64,000 nt of DNA from Colius striatus (taxonomy: Eukaryota > Chordata > Aves > Coliiformes > Coliidae). The translations under genes were made by a program, and so were the position numbers. This document shows, piece by piece, positions 36,691 through 49,600 of the stretch (position 1 is the stretch's first letter; each line of letters opens with the position of its first letter). The DNA is taken from positions 10,727,501-10,791,500 of the forward strand of contig NC_084769.1 of the NCBI RefSeq assembly GCF_028858725.1, written 5' to 3'. The notes beneath the pieces were generated by a model that did no database searches, had not been told where the DNA came from, and saw nothing but the letters and a program-made list of their open reading frames with translations.

Positions 36691-38295
36691 TAGAAATACG
36701 AGCCTCTTCGTTGGCAATAACCGTGGGTAGTGCAGAGACATTTGCCGTCCCCAGAGCTGCCATGGTTCCTAGTGCGGAGCCCCCGCTGTCCGCTGCCGGG
36801 CGCGGGTTAGGTGGATGCGGAGCGGTGATCCTGCCCCAGTGTTCAGAACAAGTATATATGTATAAAGAAGTAAATCTCGTTTGGGGCTGCTGACTTAGCA
36901 GCAAACGCAGTGAAATGAGGCGGTCGGCGGTTAGCGCCAGTCCTTTTCTCAGACTGGAGCCAGCGAGTGAGTGCCGGACTGCGGCAGGCAGCTCCCAGCC
37001 ATGTGTACGGCTTTCCCTTCAGACCCTGAGGGTAGCGGCTGTCCCTCAGAAAGCATAAAGCTGGCCTAGAGTTCGGGTTCGAGTAAGAAACGATGTGTCC
37101 AGGGACGTTTCCTAACTCTTTCAGCATCGACCTTAAAGCGTCTTGCTAAAATTAATGCAGCAGGGTTGCATACTGCCAGGGGCGATGCCGTCTGTCGGGA
37201 GCCTGTAGACATGCTCCAGGTACCACCTCTTCTTCTTGTGCCCGAGGCTACTTCTTGTGTTGCTTAGCATCCAGAGACACTGGTGGGTCCTGCTCCTTTG
37301 ATAAGAAGGGGAAGGAAGAAGTGTAGAAGTACACCCCACCTGACTTTCCCCCCTGTGCTAAGGGATGTGAGCCTTGACTTTAGGAACATTCAACAGAAAG
37401 TGGAGTATTGTGCTCGCTACTGTGAGAAATAAATCCTTAGATCCTTGAAATGGTTTAACTGCTTTTAAAACTTCGTTTTTCAGCCTATGAAGAGCAACGT
37501 GTGTAATTACTGACAAAACCACAGGCAGTAACACAGCAGAGTACTCGAGCCTGTTTTAAAATAGAAGCTTAAGACAGAGTGAAGGAGGTTTAATTTTTAA
37601 AGGCACATTCCTCTGCCATGCTGAAGTGGGACCCTAGAACTTTTAAGTCATTTTTCACTGAAAAGTGCAATTTAGCAAAAAATCACTTATTTGCAGCAAT
37701 GCAGATAGCTCTTAATTTTACTGAAAACAGTAAATTAAATGTAAGTCAGCAGGGCTGTAAAACACAGTCATGGTCTAAAAACCTCCTGAGTATTTTGGGT
37801 TCATGCAGACTTTATGACTGAATGGCCAGGTCAAATACAGTAGTTGAAAACTATTACAGTGGTCAGGAAGAACAAGTAGGTTGACATTTTTACCTCACTT
37901 TCCCAGAGGTGGCAACAGTCCCTAGTTTGGTATGATTTGTGACTGAGATGGGCAGATCTAGATTTGGTTCCTGCTTTGGACAAGTCCATTTCTAAGCTTT
38001 GGCTCACAAGTTTGGACAAATAATTTTTTTTTCACCAAGTGACTGATAAAGCTGTGACATAGTAATAAAGTTAGGAGAAATTCCACTCACTGACTTTGTG
38101 AAAGAATGCTTATATTTGCCTGTCTAAGGAGAAGTTACATTTGTATTTTGTTTGTCATATATACAGCAATTCATGACACTTTAAACAAATGTCCTTTGTC
38201 TTAAATGGAGAAAATGAGGAGAATTCAGGCCTCAACTTCTGTGCTGCTAGTCTGCTTTTCTTTTTTTATTTCCTTGCTGCTAATTGGATTAAAAG

Positions 38296-38353
38296 CCATT
38301 TTGGTTGCTATGGCATCCCGTGAGGAGATTACTGTCTGTGAAGATGAAGTAAG
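38296..38353 (+). CDS. FAIM: Candidate alternative FAIM exon giving the long isoform (FAIM-L)
   Basis: An ATG at 38310-38312 opens MASREEITVCEDE and reads to a donor AAG|GTAAAA at 38354, leaving two bases over. Spliced to the FAIM exon at 38974, one base completes an Arg codon and the frame runs SRYSHLEK straight into the Met of the short form, for a 202-aa product. The N-terminus resembles mammalian FAIM-L: it starts MAS, has a central acidic ED(D/E) and ends in S-L-E-K. The acceptor (ending 38295) sits behind a pyrimidine tract and TGCTGC near 38275, the layout of neuronal SRRM4-regulated microexons. Expression is not shown by the sequence. Confidence 0.65.
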
Positions 38354-38998
38354 GTAAAAAAAAACAGAACTGTGGTACGAGCAGATTTGGAAAGATATCC
38401 ACACTTCCAGTGGTCACTGATGACTAAAGTATCTAAAAGTTACTTAAAGGATATCTTGCCAGATCTCCTCCCCTGTGGGTGTTTGTGTGAGTTGCATTTC
38501 TGAATGATGTAGGTAACGTTTATGAGTGACTATAGGCAAATATGTCAAAACAGATCATAGCTCTGCTGGTCACCCTGACTGGTTTTTAAGTTTAAAAGGC
38601 TTTTAAAGCACTTTCTCAGAGACCAATCAAAATACTGTATTTTAATACCTTCCAAGAAACCACTGAACTATTCAGGAGCACCTGAACTCTCTTCGTAACC
38701 ATACCATCACCTGAAATGGCAGTTACAGAGGTTAGATAGGTATAGATGTCTTTGTACGGTGGTTGTCAAAGTGAGCCTGTTCATTTGTATCTCGTGCTGT
38801 TTTGTCATATCTGAATGTTTGACAAGATGAAAACAGAAGCAGTTCTGTGAACTTATTCTCATTTTTCATCTGTAACGAGTGACTTGCCCTGAAGGGGTAA
38901 AGCTTTGAACTGTAAACTGCACTAACCAAACTCTTTCAATGACAATTAATCTGCTTTGTTGGTGCTTCCCTAGGTCTCGGTACAGCCACTTGGAGAAG

Positions 38999-41900
38999 AT
39001 GACAGATTTGGTGGCTGTTTGGGAAGTAGCTTTAAGTGACGGTGTTCATAAGATTGAATTTGAACATGGGACCACTTCAGGAAAACGTGTTGTCTATGTT
39101 GATGGAAAGGTGAAATTCCTATGTGCTCAAAATTCACTGTGATACAGATTCTTTTAAGTGCACTTCCATGCAACAGGCACCAGAACACACAAAAGACTAA
39201 TAAATGCAAACGAAGTATATTCAGTTGATGAACTTTACCTAATTTGATGAACTGCACCATTCATTTTTCTTTCCCAGTTACAATTAAAGTGTGGGTATTG
39301 GTGAAGTGATTCGCTGCCCTTGGGCAGAGGCACTCTAGGCATAACAAAGGTCATATATTCCTTCATTCTGAAGTAATAGTTAAGTACTGAGCTGCTTCCC
39401 AGAGTTCTAGTTCACTTTAAAAAAAAATAAATTAATCCTAATTATCTTTGGTTTATTCTACAGGAAGAAATAAGAAAGGAATGGATGTTCAAATTAGTGG
39501 GTAAAGAAACATTCACTGTGGGAGCAACCAAAACAAAAGCTACCATTAACATAGACGCTGTCGGTGGCTTTGCATACGAATATACATTGGAGATCAATGG
39601 GAAGAGCCTCAAGAAGTATATGGAGAACAGGTCAAAAACAACCAATACTTGGATACTGAGCTTGGGTGGGAAAGACTATAGAGTTGTTCTAGGTAAGTAA
39701 GCATGGAATGACTTAGTGTTGCTGCCTTTGAATAAATTTGTATGCATCTAATAACTGGTAACTAAGAGGAAGCACGGGTCAGTGACTTGCATTGCTGCAG
39801 AGTGGAGTCTCAGGTGGTCTGGAAGTTTGGAATTAAATATCAAAGCCAGTCTGAAAAATAACAGTCTTGTTACACCAGTGTGAGCCTGCTGTCAGTGTGC
39901 TGTTCTACAGCAGCATGGTTTAGGTTTAAAAAGAGAAAACAAAAGGCTGGCTTCTGTAAGCTTAGAGCTGCCTGAGCAAGACAGGTCTCCAGGTGAAGCA
40001 TTATAGGAGTTATCTGTGTTGTGATCAAACCCTTTGTGGGTGTTTGTTAAGCAGGTAACCAGGCTTTCCTTCCAAAAATCATAAGCCAAAGTCAAGGAGT
40101 CTTTAACTGGGCAAGTGTGACAATGTTATTCTACATTTTTGACAGCTTAATCAGTGTCCTTTTTGCTGCATCACTTCTTAACTACAAACTCCATGTAAAA
40201 ACTTCAGACAGTGATTTTTCACTTTCCTAATAGCAAGGCAATGCATTTCTTCTGCTCCATTTCCCAAATACACCACAAGCAGATGGGAGGAAAAGATCCC
40301 CTGAGGAATTTTTTCCTGGCAACTAGTGGGAAAACTTCCACTACAGTCTTGCTGTACAGCTAGACTTGGAGATAAGACATCCTGAGCTAGGATTCTTCTT
40401 AAGCCTCAGGACAGAATGAACTGCCCTGAGATGAAGTGAGGTAGGGAAGAAAGACCATTTGATACCAGAAACAGACATTTTATCTCCCTGTGCTTACTTA
40501 AAAGGCAAGCAGTGTTCAGCCCTCTACTGATGTCCTGTCAGTAACGTGAGTTCTGGAGCAAACTAATTCCAGGAGGATATGCTGGCAAATGTGAAAGAAT
40601 ATTCTGCTTCAAACTTTTTAAAATCCAAGATTGAGTTTTAAAGTGGTACTTGGGTTTTTTAGGGAGGTTTCATGAATAGAAACAGTTTGATAGATGTTAA
40701 ATAATGATGCTTTTGAATTAAATCAAAGTGGAAAGTACGTTAGAGCTTCATTGAAGAAGCAGCACTCAAATGACTAGCAGAAATTACTTCATTTTTCTAT
40801 CTTCAAGTTTTTTAGTCTAAGAATGCCAGAACACCTCTGACAATATTTAGAACAATCCAGTGTTAACAGCCAGGGCCAGGGAAAGGTAAAAATGTATGTT
40901 GATGGGAGGAGTTCTTTGCCCATTGATGACAGCCTCCTGTCTCTCCAAGATAAGAACAAACCCAGTAGCTCTGGTACTGTGGCTAATTAAGAACTTTTTT
41001 TTGGGACTTGAAAGGAACATTCAGCAGTATTTTTTTTAAATCCTAGATGATCTTGTCTTGAGGGGGAAACCTTGTTCTTTCTACCTTTTGTTCTCTTTTT
41101 CCTTCACAGAAAAGGACACTATGGATGTGTGGTGCAATGGTCAAAAAATGGAAACGGCGGTACGTGCTCACTCCCAAAGGCTTTTTGCAGACTATGGCTA
41201 GAGAACCAAAGCAGACAAAGCCAGAGGGGCACGTTACCTCTCAGTCCCCCAGGGTCTCAGCCTAGGCCTAGACAGCCAGCTTGCTTGTAGTCTGCTCCTA
41301 AGGGCTTTCACTGTATTTTCCAACTGATGGCGTTTTGGTTAGGATGCCAAATTTCTATTTCAGGATAAACAGTGCTTTTATCCTTTCAAGATAAAAAGTT
41401 TATACTCTTTAGATAATCCAAATACGTCTTCTGGGACAGCTGTCCGGGGCTTTTAGGGAGAAAACCTTCAGGGTAGTGGGAGGGACTTGAGTTTGATGTA
41501 GACTTACCTCGTGTTAGTGGTGAGAAAAGTTAAACACATGTGGCCTATTATGACTTACGATTTGTTTTCCGTCTAGAGATAGTCCCTAACACCTAGGGTT
41601 TAAGAGTCCCTTTGGAACACATAAAAGCTTTTGTCTTTCTGTAATACCTGCATTAATTTTTAGAGCAGGTGGACAGCTAGAAGGCTTAATCTATTTGGAG
41701 TCTCTTTGATCATTATGATAGCTTCCAATATGCACACTATGTAGGTTTCCCTATCCCTGGGGATGTGCTTTCTCACCTGAGAGTTGTCCCTGTGATTACT
41801 GTTGCTACGAGCAGTCCCCTGGACAAGTGCAAATTGTGAAGTCAACAGTTTTGCTATACTTGAGAACATCATACAGGTTTAGTTGTCAATCTGAGCTCAT

Positions 41901-42624
41901 ATTAGTGCAACACACAGATTCTTCTGCTCTCCCAAAGATGACAAAAACACAGCCATAGATGGCCAAATCCATCACAGGAAATCATGTAACTGCAGCAGGA
42001 GCTGCGTAACTTTGGATCCAAAACCTGTCAGACTTAGTTCAGGGATCTCTTTGTGCTGCTGTAGAAGGCACCACTAAAGACTTGGTGTTTTACAGCCACT
42101 TCAGTGTAGGTTCATCTGGTACTTACTGTGGCTGCACTGCACAACTCGGAAGGAAACTTGTCTTCTCTGGTTTTGTTTTATTGACATGGAGCTTGTGAAT
42201 TAATGCAGTTGAGCCAACTTTGCCGTTTCTCATGGTTATGAAATTTGGCTTGTCATCCAATACCCACAAGCCTTTGCCTGGACCCCTTGGCCAAGCCCTG
42301 CCTGAGATGCTGCAGCTTTGCTCAGCGTTTGCACTGTGTTTATCACAGGTACATGCAGCCACTCTGGCTGCAGGAACTACAAATGATCTCGACCTTGGAA
42401 ACAGTCTGATGCACCCCAGCTTTTATTTTACTCAACTAGCATGTCTGGTTTTATTCTTTTCTCCTTTCTCCCAGGGTGAATTTGTAGAAGACGGGACTGA
42501 AACTCACTTCAGCGTTGGCGATTACAGCTGTTACATTAAGGCTGTCAGTAGCGGAAAACGCAAGGAGGGGATTATTCATACCCTGATTGTGGGTGACAGA
42601 GAAATCCCTGAGGCAGTGGAGTAG
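38999..42624 (+). CDS. FAIM: FAIM, Fas apoptotic inhibitory molecule (short form, 179 aa)
   Basis: Four coding exons, 38999-39109 (within an exon starting 38974), 39464-39692, 41110-41159 and 42475-42624, total 540 nt and encode 179 aa plus TAG. This is the exact length of mammalian FAIM-S. It begins MTDLVAVWEVALSDGVHKIE and ends DREIPEAVE. The protein is two tandem beta-sandwich units unique to FAIM: the first includes EHGTTSGKRVVYVDGKEE, the second YSCYIKAVSSGKRKEGI. Known role: cytosolic protein that protects from Fas-induced death and counters stress-induced protein aggregation. All junctions are GT-AG and in phase. Identification is unambiguous. Confidence 0.97.
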
Positions 42625-43110
42625 CCTCCAGTTAACTGATTACTGTAGGACTAAGGTCAGGAATTCTCAATTACTGTGGTAATTATTTTTAATATGTACT
42701 ACTTGGTACATCTAGGTTGTGCTGGGTTTATTTTCTAGTTTCTGTACCTGAAATGATGATTTTTGAAGGAGCAGATGAAAATAATTCTGTATCACCTCTT
42801 ACATGACCAGTTTTTAAAAAACTATATCTATATAGAATATATATGACATCACTAAGTGCAGAGGACACTGGTGAACTTAAGTAGAAATTATATACTCACT
42901 GTAATAAAGAGAAATATTCAGTAAGACTGAATCCTTATAAACTGCAGATGTATGTAGAGTGAGGAGAAAACGTGCTGGGCATTTGAATAAGCTGTTCAAG
43001 TCTTTTCAGTAACTTTTTTCTATTAAACTGACTGTCAACGTTTTTCAGTTAAGAAGCCTCTTCTCCAGTTGACTTACAAAGTTAATAAAAAGGTTATTAA
43101 TGCAAGACAT
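42625..43110 (+). other. FAIM: FAIM 3' untranslated region
   Basis: AATAAA signals occur at 42903-42908 and 43084-43089, so transcripts probably end near 42925 or 43105. The sequence between is AT-rich and otherwise unremarkable. Confidence 0.65.
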
Positions 43111-44560
43111 TGGTACCACTACTTTTATAACAGTACTAAAGTAATAATGTGCTATGAAAACTGTTCTTAATTCCAAATGGGAGAAAAGAATTGTGCCAAA
43201 AGAAATTGTCTTGAGGTTTTCTGAGAACTGATGCCTGTTAGAAGTTGTTGCAGTAGCTCAGAAACTCTTGTACTGAGCTGTTCTCAAAAAAGAAAACAGG
43301 AAAAAAAAATCCTGCCCTGAAACTCCTTTAAAAAATGAAATCTCTTGAAGAAAGCTGAAACAAGAGCTTGTTGTTCTTCAGGGCTAACAAACCTTAACTC
43401 TACAGCTGTGTGTCTTGCTGGCAGAAATATGTGACTTGGGAAGCATGAGGAAAAATGGGACAGAAACAGGGGAGCAGAATTGGAAAAGTTAAAATAGGAA
43501 TTATCTTTTCAAACTTCCAGCCTGCAATCTAAAAGCAACCTTGGGATTGTTGTGAGAACATGATTACGGTGTGTGGGAGGGTTTGCACAAGTTCACAGGG
43601 GAAGTTGCCCATTTGACATTACACTAGAGCATCCTGTGCTGACACACTACAAAAGCAACCCTCCTGCAACAGTGGAGGCACAGCTAACCTGAAAAATAAC
43701 CCAACAAAATCTATTTATTTACAAGTTTGGTTTGCAGCAGTTAAAGAGAATTTTCCCCTTGCAACCTCAGAGTGTATGAGTAGGCTTCTTTTGGACTTGT
43801 GAGCGAATGCATCCACTGTGACTACTGTCATGGCACTTGTGGGTGCAGTACAAATATGCTGGAAATTTGTTAACCACTTTTGAAAAGCTTTGTTAAATGC
43901 TAATTTCATCTATGTCTTTATTCAGACTGCTCCTCATTAGCACAGGGCCTCACATATGGATGGAATGCTTTTTGTATGACAGTGTCATTTCATAATAGTT
44001 CAATATGAGCCCTTCTCCTCCCCAGATAATTAGTGTTAACCACAGATAACTTAAATCTAGAAGGAGACCCAGTGGTGACAGATGAGCATTTAGTTCTGCT
44101 TTAGGACACTGTCATAAGTCATGTAGTTGTTTAGTTGAGGCCATAACCCATGGTTTTTAATGTTTCAGATTGGACAAATTTAGTAGTAGCTTTTAGTTTA
44201 GGGCAACAGATTGTTTTCAACCCTGTTAACATCAGACATAGGCTCAGGCTTTAGTACCCAAAGTTTCAAAGTACCCAAGAGCAGCACTGAATCTCCTTTT
44301 ACACTGATATGAGTGCAGCAGCCCTCAGGTGTGTCTGTTGCTCAGCTCCAGGTCACTATAGCAGCCATCTGGGGATCCCTAGCTCCAGGGTTGACACTGG
44401 TAAAAGTTAGATGAATTGGAGAGCAATTTCAAGCTGTATTTTGAACCACTTCTTTACTATTTTGTAGCCTTTCAGAGAGATTGAACACCACTGAGACGGG
44501 TGAAGCTCAAACACAGTCCAAGTCACACTGTTTAAGACTATATGGAAAAGACTACAACAG
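43111..44560. other. FAIM-PARP9 intergenic region
   Basis: No exon, RNA gene or named repeat is apparent. Minus-strand poly(A) signals for PARP9 lie at 44997-45002 and 44587-44592. In the human order FAIM is followed by PIK3CB, so this gap would hold a lineage-specific synteny breakpoint. Confidence 0.45.
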
Positions 44561-45175
44561 GTTAGCTGACAGGGTCATCTGTACTTTTTATTTTGAATAC
44601 ATGTACCTATGATGCTTGGAATATGTGAACTAATACAGACTGTAACAGCAACTACTCTTAGAAATCATGAAGTACTGCCTCAGATTTGTCATAACTATAG
44701 GTACTTAATAGTATGTCCCTAAGTGAGAAACACCTTTCACCTCATACATTTCACCTATGTAAGTCAAAAGAAAGGAAATTTAAGCATCAAAGGCACAGCC
44801 AAGATTTCCTGGGTTTCACTAACATAGATTACATCTCAGATTAAGAAAATGGAATGGCAGAATGACAACCTATGCAAACATCAATATGTGACTATACAAT
44901 CACATGCTCAGAACACTTTAAGGCATAAAGGAAACGACCAGATTAACTTTAAAATGCTTTGTGATGCTTTCCCTTCAGTTTCCATCCATAGATTATTTTA
45001 TTCTAACCTCCTTAAGGTACTGACTGACTTTTTTTGTTCATGGATATTTCAGAGCACTTTGCAAGAGGCACTTCACAGCATGTCAACTCAGTAGAGCATC
45101 CTCTTAATTTCTAAGTATCAGGCTTAGTTCTGAAAGGGTCTTCACAATTCTTAACTCTGGCTGCTGCTGGTTTCC
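44560..45175 (-). other. PARP9: PARP9 3' untranslated region
   Basis: Downstream of the stop on the minus strand, AATAAA occurs at 45002-44997 and again at 44592-44587. The proximal one, about 175 nt after the stop, is the better candidate. No other features seen. Confidence 0.5.
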
Positions 45176-46615
45176 TCAGAGGGAGGTATACTTCAGTTGG
45201 GAACATGTCAGCAAATATTGTGGAAGGGCCCTAATGCTGTTGAAAATGACAAAGGTGTTGGGATCATTGATGTTGTCCACTAAACTGTCAAATACCTTAC
45301 TGGCATCCCCCTCCACTGCTGGGGGCATAATGTAAGACGGCTTCCCCTTAGTGTATAAGCCTGTTAACACCTCAGCTTCAAACACATACACTTTAGGGTC
45401 AGTTTCCCACATAACTTGACTCTCAATTAGGTTTTCTGGGTTCCTCTTGAAGTAGATGCCAGCTCCATAGCTTTGTTCTAGAAAAAGAAAAAAGGAATTT
45501 GGAGGTAAAACAAAAGAAGCCTTTAACAATTGGTGGTACTCAGAGACTGCTGCTTGATTCAGCATGACATTTTATGTTGCTGCTCAATGCCTGCCATCCT
45601 TTTGGAGGTAAGTTTGCATTAAGTGGCTCTGAGGCTCCAGCTGACCTCCCATGGCAATCATCAGCAATGACAGCTGATGGCCATTCCTACTTGATTGCTC
45701 CTGCTCCAGTGAGGACCCTTCAGATTTAAATGGTAATCCAGTGGTAGAAACATCAAGGTATAATGCGTTTATGTGAGCATTTCTGTCATTGGGTACTCAG
45801 AGCTCTCAGAAGCACCAAAGAAGGGAACATTTTAATAATGCAAACTTAAAAGAGCTTTGAGACTTAGAACACTGCATAAAAATGCTGTTACAGTACCACA
45901 TGGGAAAGTGCAAGGAAATTAAGTTAAGCCCTCATCCCATTTAGTAGTTTGAAAGTGTGAAGATGTGCTGGGATAAGGAAAGGCAAATGTCCACTTTTTG
46001 ACTAGTTTAGTGCCTGCAGTCCCAGTTCTGCATTTGACAAGTACCATGCCCTCACACTAAATGCTTATTCTTCTCATTTCTGAAACCATGTGTCTACTGC
46101 CCCATCTGCTACAACATCTCATTGATGCCAAATAAGGGCTTTGACTGTCTTTAAAAGAAGGACACGAAAGGAGGAAACGTGCATATAGTGTTAGTCTATA
46201 TTAACAATTCTGCCTCCAGTGTCTAGGCTAGGCAAGGCTCCAGGCTTATCCTCCCAGAGCCTTACTGACTGCACAGTATCCAAAAGGAAGAGCAGAAGAA
46301 TATTCCTGTAGATAAAATCATAAGCTCATGTGACTCTAAATGGGGGTAAGAAACAGCTCTTGTTTAGGAATGCCCCTTTTTTTCCTGATTTTAGTAGTCA
46401 GCCACTGTTCATTTGGATTAAAGAAGCCAAGGGAAGTGATTACCTGTTGGTGGAGAATAGATCCTGTGAAATCCAGTTTGGCACACTGACACACAGAACT
46501 GAGCAGGAACACGCTGGTACAGCCTGGTTGTTTCACAGGTACCCTGTTTTTCTTCAATTGTTTTTTTCATTTGTTGGAATGCAGCAGTGAAACGAGGATT
46601 GTGTATCTTTTCAAT
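45176..46615 (-). CDS. PARP9: PARP9 exons with the ADP-ribosyltransferase-like domain
   Basis: Exons 46615-46444 and 45477-45176 encode [48 protein letters not shown] and [19 protein letters not shown], ending LKYTSL and TGA at 45178-45176. The catalytic His and Glu of active PARPs are replaced by Gln and Thr, so catalysis on its own is not expected. ADP-ribosylation of ubiquitin by the PARP9/DTX3L dimer is attributed in the literature to the complex. Confidence 0.92.
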
Positions 46616-49600
46616 CTGTAACGTACATAACACATGCTATAAGCAAACAGGGACCAGTGTCTGTGAAGTCCACGTTCAGACTACGTTCTTCAATGTCAGA
46701 ACCTTTGATTTAGCTTATATGCATTGACCACATAGCAGATAAGGTATCTGAAGAGTGGGGATATCTCCTGCTGTACTGACTGCCAGGACCTGAGTTATGC
46801 TGACCATATGTGAGGAAAAGCTGTGTGAGTGCTTACAGCCTCATCTTGTAAAGAACTGACACGGTCCTGCAAGGCCTAAGCAGACTCGGGGAAAACTTCA
46901 CAGGGAAAAAACAGTGCCCAGGTAAGATGGCCTTCATGTTAGCTTGTGTCTCCAAAGTGTGGCTGCAGGCAGCAGGACAGCACACACAGCCTCAGGAGAA
47001 TGGGCTATGCTGCAGCTCTCGCTGGCCAACCTCACTGCACCAGAGGGCCAGGCACAGTCCTACAGCAAAGTCAGTACCTGCCAGGCCCCTTCAGTGACTC
47101 GCTTGTGGCAGACTCCTGACTGCTCAGATAAAAACAAGCAGGTGCTGCTTCCTTAAGAGTCATGTAACTGAGCTGTGAGCCATCCTCAGCACAGCACTGC
47201 TTTAAATTCTGACATAGTTTTTGCACTGAGGTTCAACAAGGTCTTTAGATGAAGAACTAGTTGCTTTCATCTGGTTGATACTTGGTATGATTTCAATGTT
47301 AAATGCCTTTCTCATACAAAAGGCAGTTGAGCATGTGGCAGTCTGGTTTCCAGTTACCTACAGTTACTAGGCACACAAATCCCTCTTTAGAAATTCCTGC
47401 CCTTCTCTGTGTTGCACAGACTCTTCCTCCTCCTCCTCCTCTGGTTCAGTGATGTCCAAGCAAGATCCCAACTTCACCACACTATTACTCAGATCATAAC
47501 TAACAAATGCAGTTACTAATTTTTGGTATCAAGCTCACAAGAAAATACAGACACTGCATTAGTGTCCTGGAATATTGTACTCCTGCTAACACTGACCTTG
47601 TATTTCTTGAGAGTCCTACAAAGAGACAGTAGGAGGATGAAATAAGAGTCAGAATATACCATACAGATAAAAGGACTTCTTAGAACTCAACCACACTTTT
47701 TGAGCTGTCCAGATGGGTTGTGGAGTCTCCTTCTCTGGAGACATTCAAAACCCACCTAGACAAGTTCCTGTGTGACCTACTCTAGGTAGCCCTGCTCTGG
47801 CAGGGGTGTTGGACTGGATGATCTTTTGAGGTCCCTTCCAGCCACTGAGATTCTGTGATTTGCATTATGTTTTAAGATACTTTTTATTAGTAAAGACTAC
47901 ATCTATTTTAAGGATTGGGCTGATTTGATCCTAATTTTAAAAAGCCATATACTGAAATAGTTCATCTGAGTTTTTAAAGCATATGTTAGACATGGTAGTT
48001 CAAATACACAGCCTGAGATTCAGTTTTTCCATTACTACCCTCTTTACCTTGAGAACACGAAACCCAGCTTTTTCAAACTCTTTCTGTCTGTCTTTGAAGT
48101 CCTGAAGGTTTGATTCCAATGGTAAAATATCAACACCTTCATTAGTCTTGTCGAGGTGTCCTCCTGAAAGCTGACCTGCTTCTGCTTGGCCTGGAGACAA
48201 ATAAGGCAGCAAAACTTTCATGTATCATACTATATCTGAAGCAAAGGCAAGGAGGAAGGATCCAGTACTTCAGTTTGATAGTTTAGTTAAGAACAAAGAA
48301 TGGTAAATATTATCTGAAGTAATGCCAGAGGCATTATATATGTATATATAGATATATCTATGTATATGTCTATAAATATGTATGTCTGTATGTATTTTAT
48401 TCCTACATTTATTAAAGAAAGCAGAGAGAGAGAGAGAGAAGGAACCAAAGGAAAGCAATTTATCTTCTCCATTACATCTCTCCACAGCTCAACTTTAATA
48501 TAATGGTATCTATACTGACTGACTATACAAACACAAGGAGAAATGGATCCCTCAGGAGCCTTTCCTAATGCCACTAGTTCTGTCAACTGTTACTGGAAGT
48601 CCAGGGCTCTGCAGAACAAGTCCACTGGTGGGTTCTGCAGCAGTGGTCCTGCTGTAGCTACTGAAAGAGCTCAGCAAAGGTGCTTGTTAAATGAGTGCTC
48701 GGTTTATAAGTCTCCAGTGGCCAGGCCTTAAAGCAAAGCTGTCCTGGAGGAAGGCAGCATTGCAGCTGGCTGTAGGACAATGGTCAGCCCACAGACTCTG
48801 CCCTACTGAGAATATTGCCCAGTGAGTAACAAAGCTAAGAAATGCTTTTTCGGGCGCTCTTGATAAAGACACAGTAATGTCATGAGGATCAACAGGAGCA
48901 AATGCAGAATCCTGCACCTGGAGAGGACAACCCCATGCACCAGTTCAGGCTGGGGATTGACCTGCTGGAGAGCAGCTCTGCAGAGAGAGACCTGGGAGTG
49001 CTGGTTGATAATAAACTAACCATGAGCCAGCAATGTGCCCTCGTGGCCAAGAAGGCCAATGGCATCCTTGGGTGCATCAAGACAAGTGTGGCCAGCAGGT
49101 CAAGGGAGGTTCTTCTTCCTCTCTACTCTGCCCTGGTGAGGCCTCATCTGGAGTCCTGTGTCCAGTTCTGGGCTCCTCAGCTCAAGAGGGACAGGGAACT
49201 GCTGGAGAGAGTCCAGCACAGGGCAACCAAGATGATCAGGGGACTGGAGCATCTTCCTTATGAGGAAAGGCTGCGGGAACTGGGGCTGTTTAGTCTGGAG
49301 AAGGGGAGACTGAGGGGAGACCTCATCAACACTTTAAAGTATTTAAAAGGTGCATGTCAAGAAGCTGGGGCAACACTTTTTTTTCTGTATTGCCAGTGAC
49401 AGGACAAGGGGTAATGGGCATAAGCTGGAGCAAAAAAAGTTCAACTTATACACACGGAAAAACTTCTTTCTTGTCAGGGTGAGGGAGCCCTGGCACAGGC
49501 TGCCCAGGGAGGATGTGGAGGCTCCTTCTCTGGAGGTTTCCAAACCCACCTGGATGCATTCCTGTGTGACCTGATCTAGGGGAACCTGCTTTAGCAAAGG

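Noticed and set aside
35872-36693. Several long open frames in both strands around 36 kb
   Set aside because: A CpG island with few stop codons makes such frames by chance; no conserved protein pattern.
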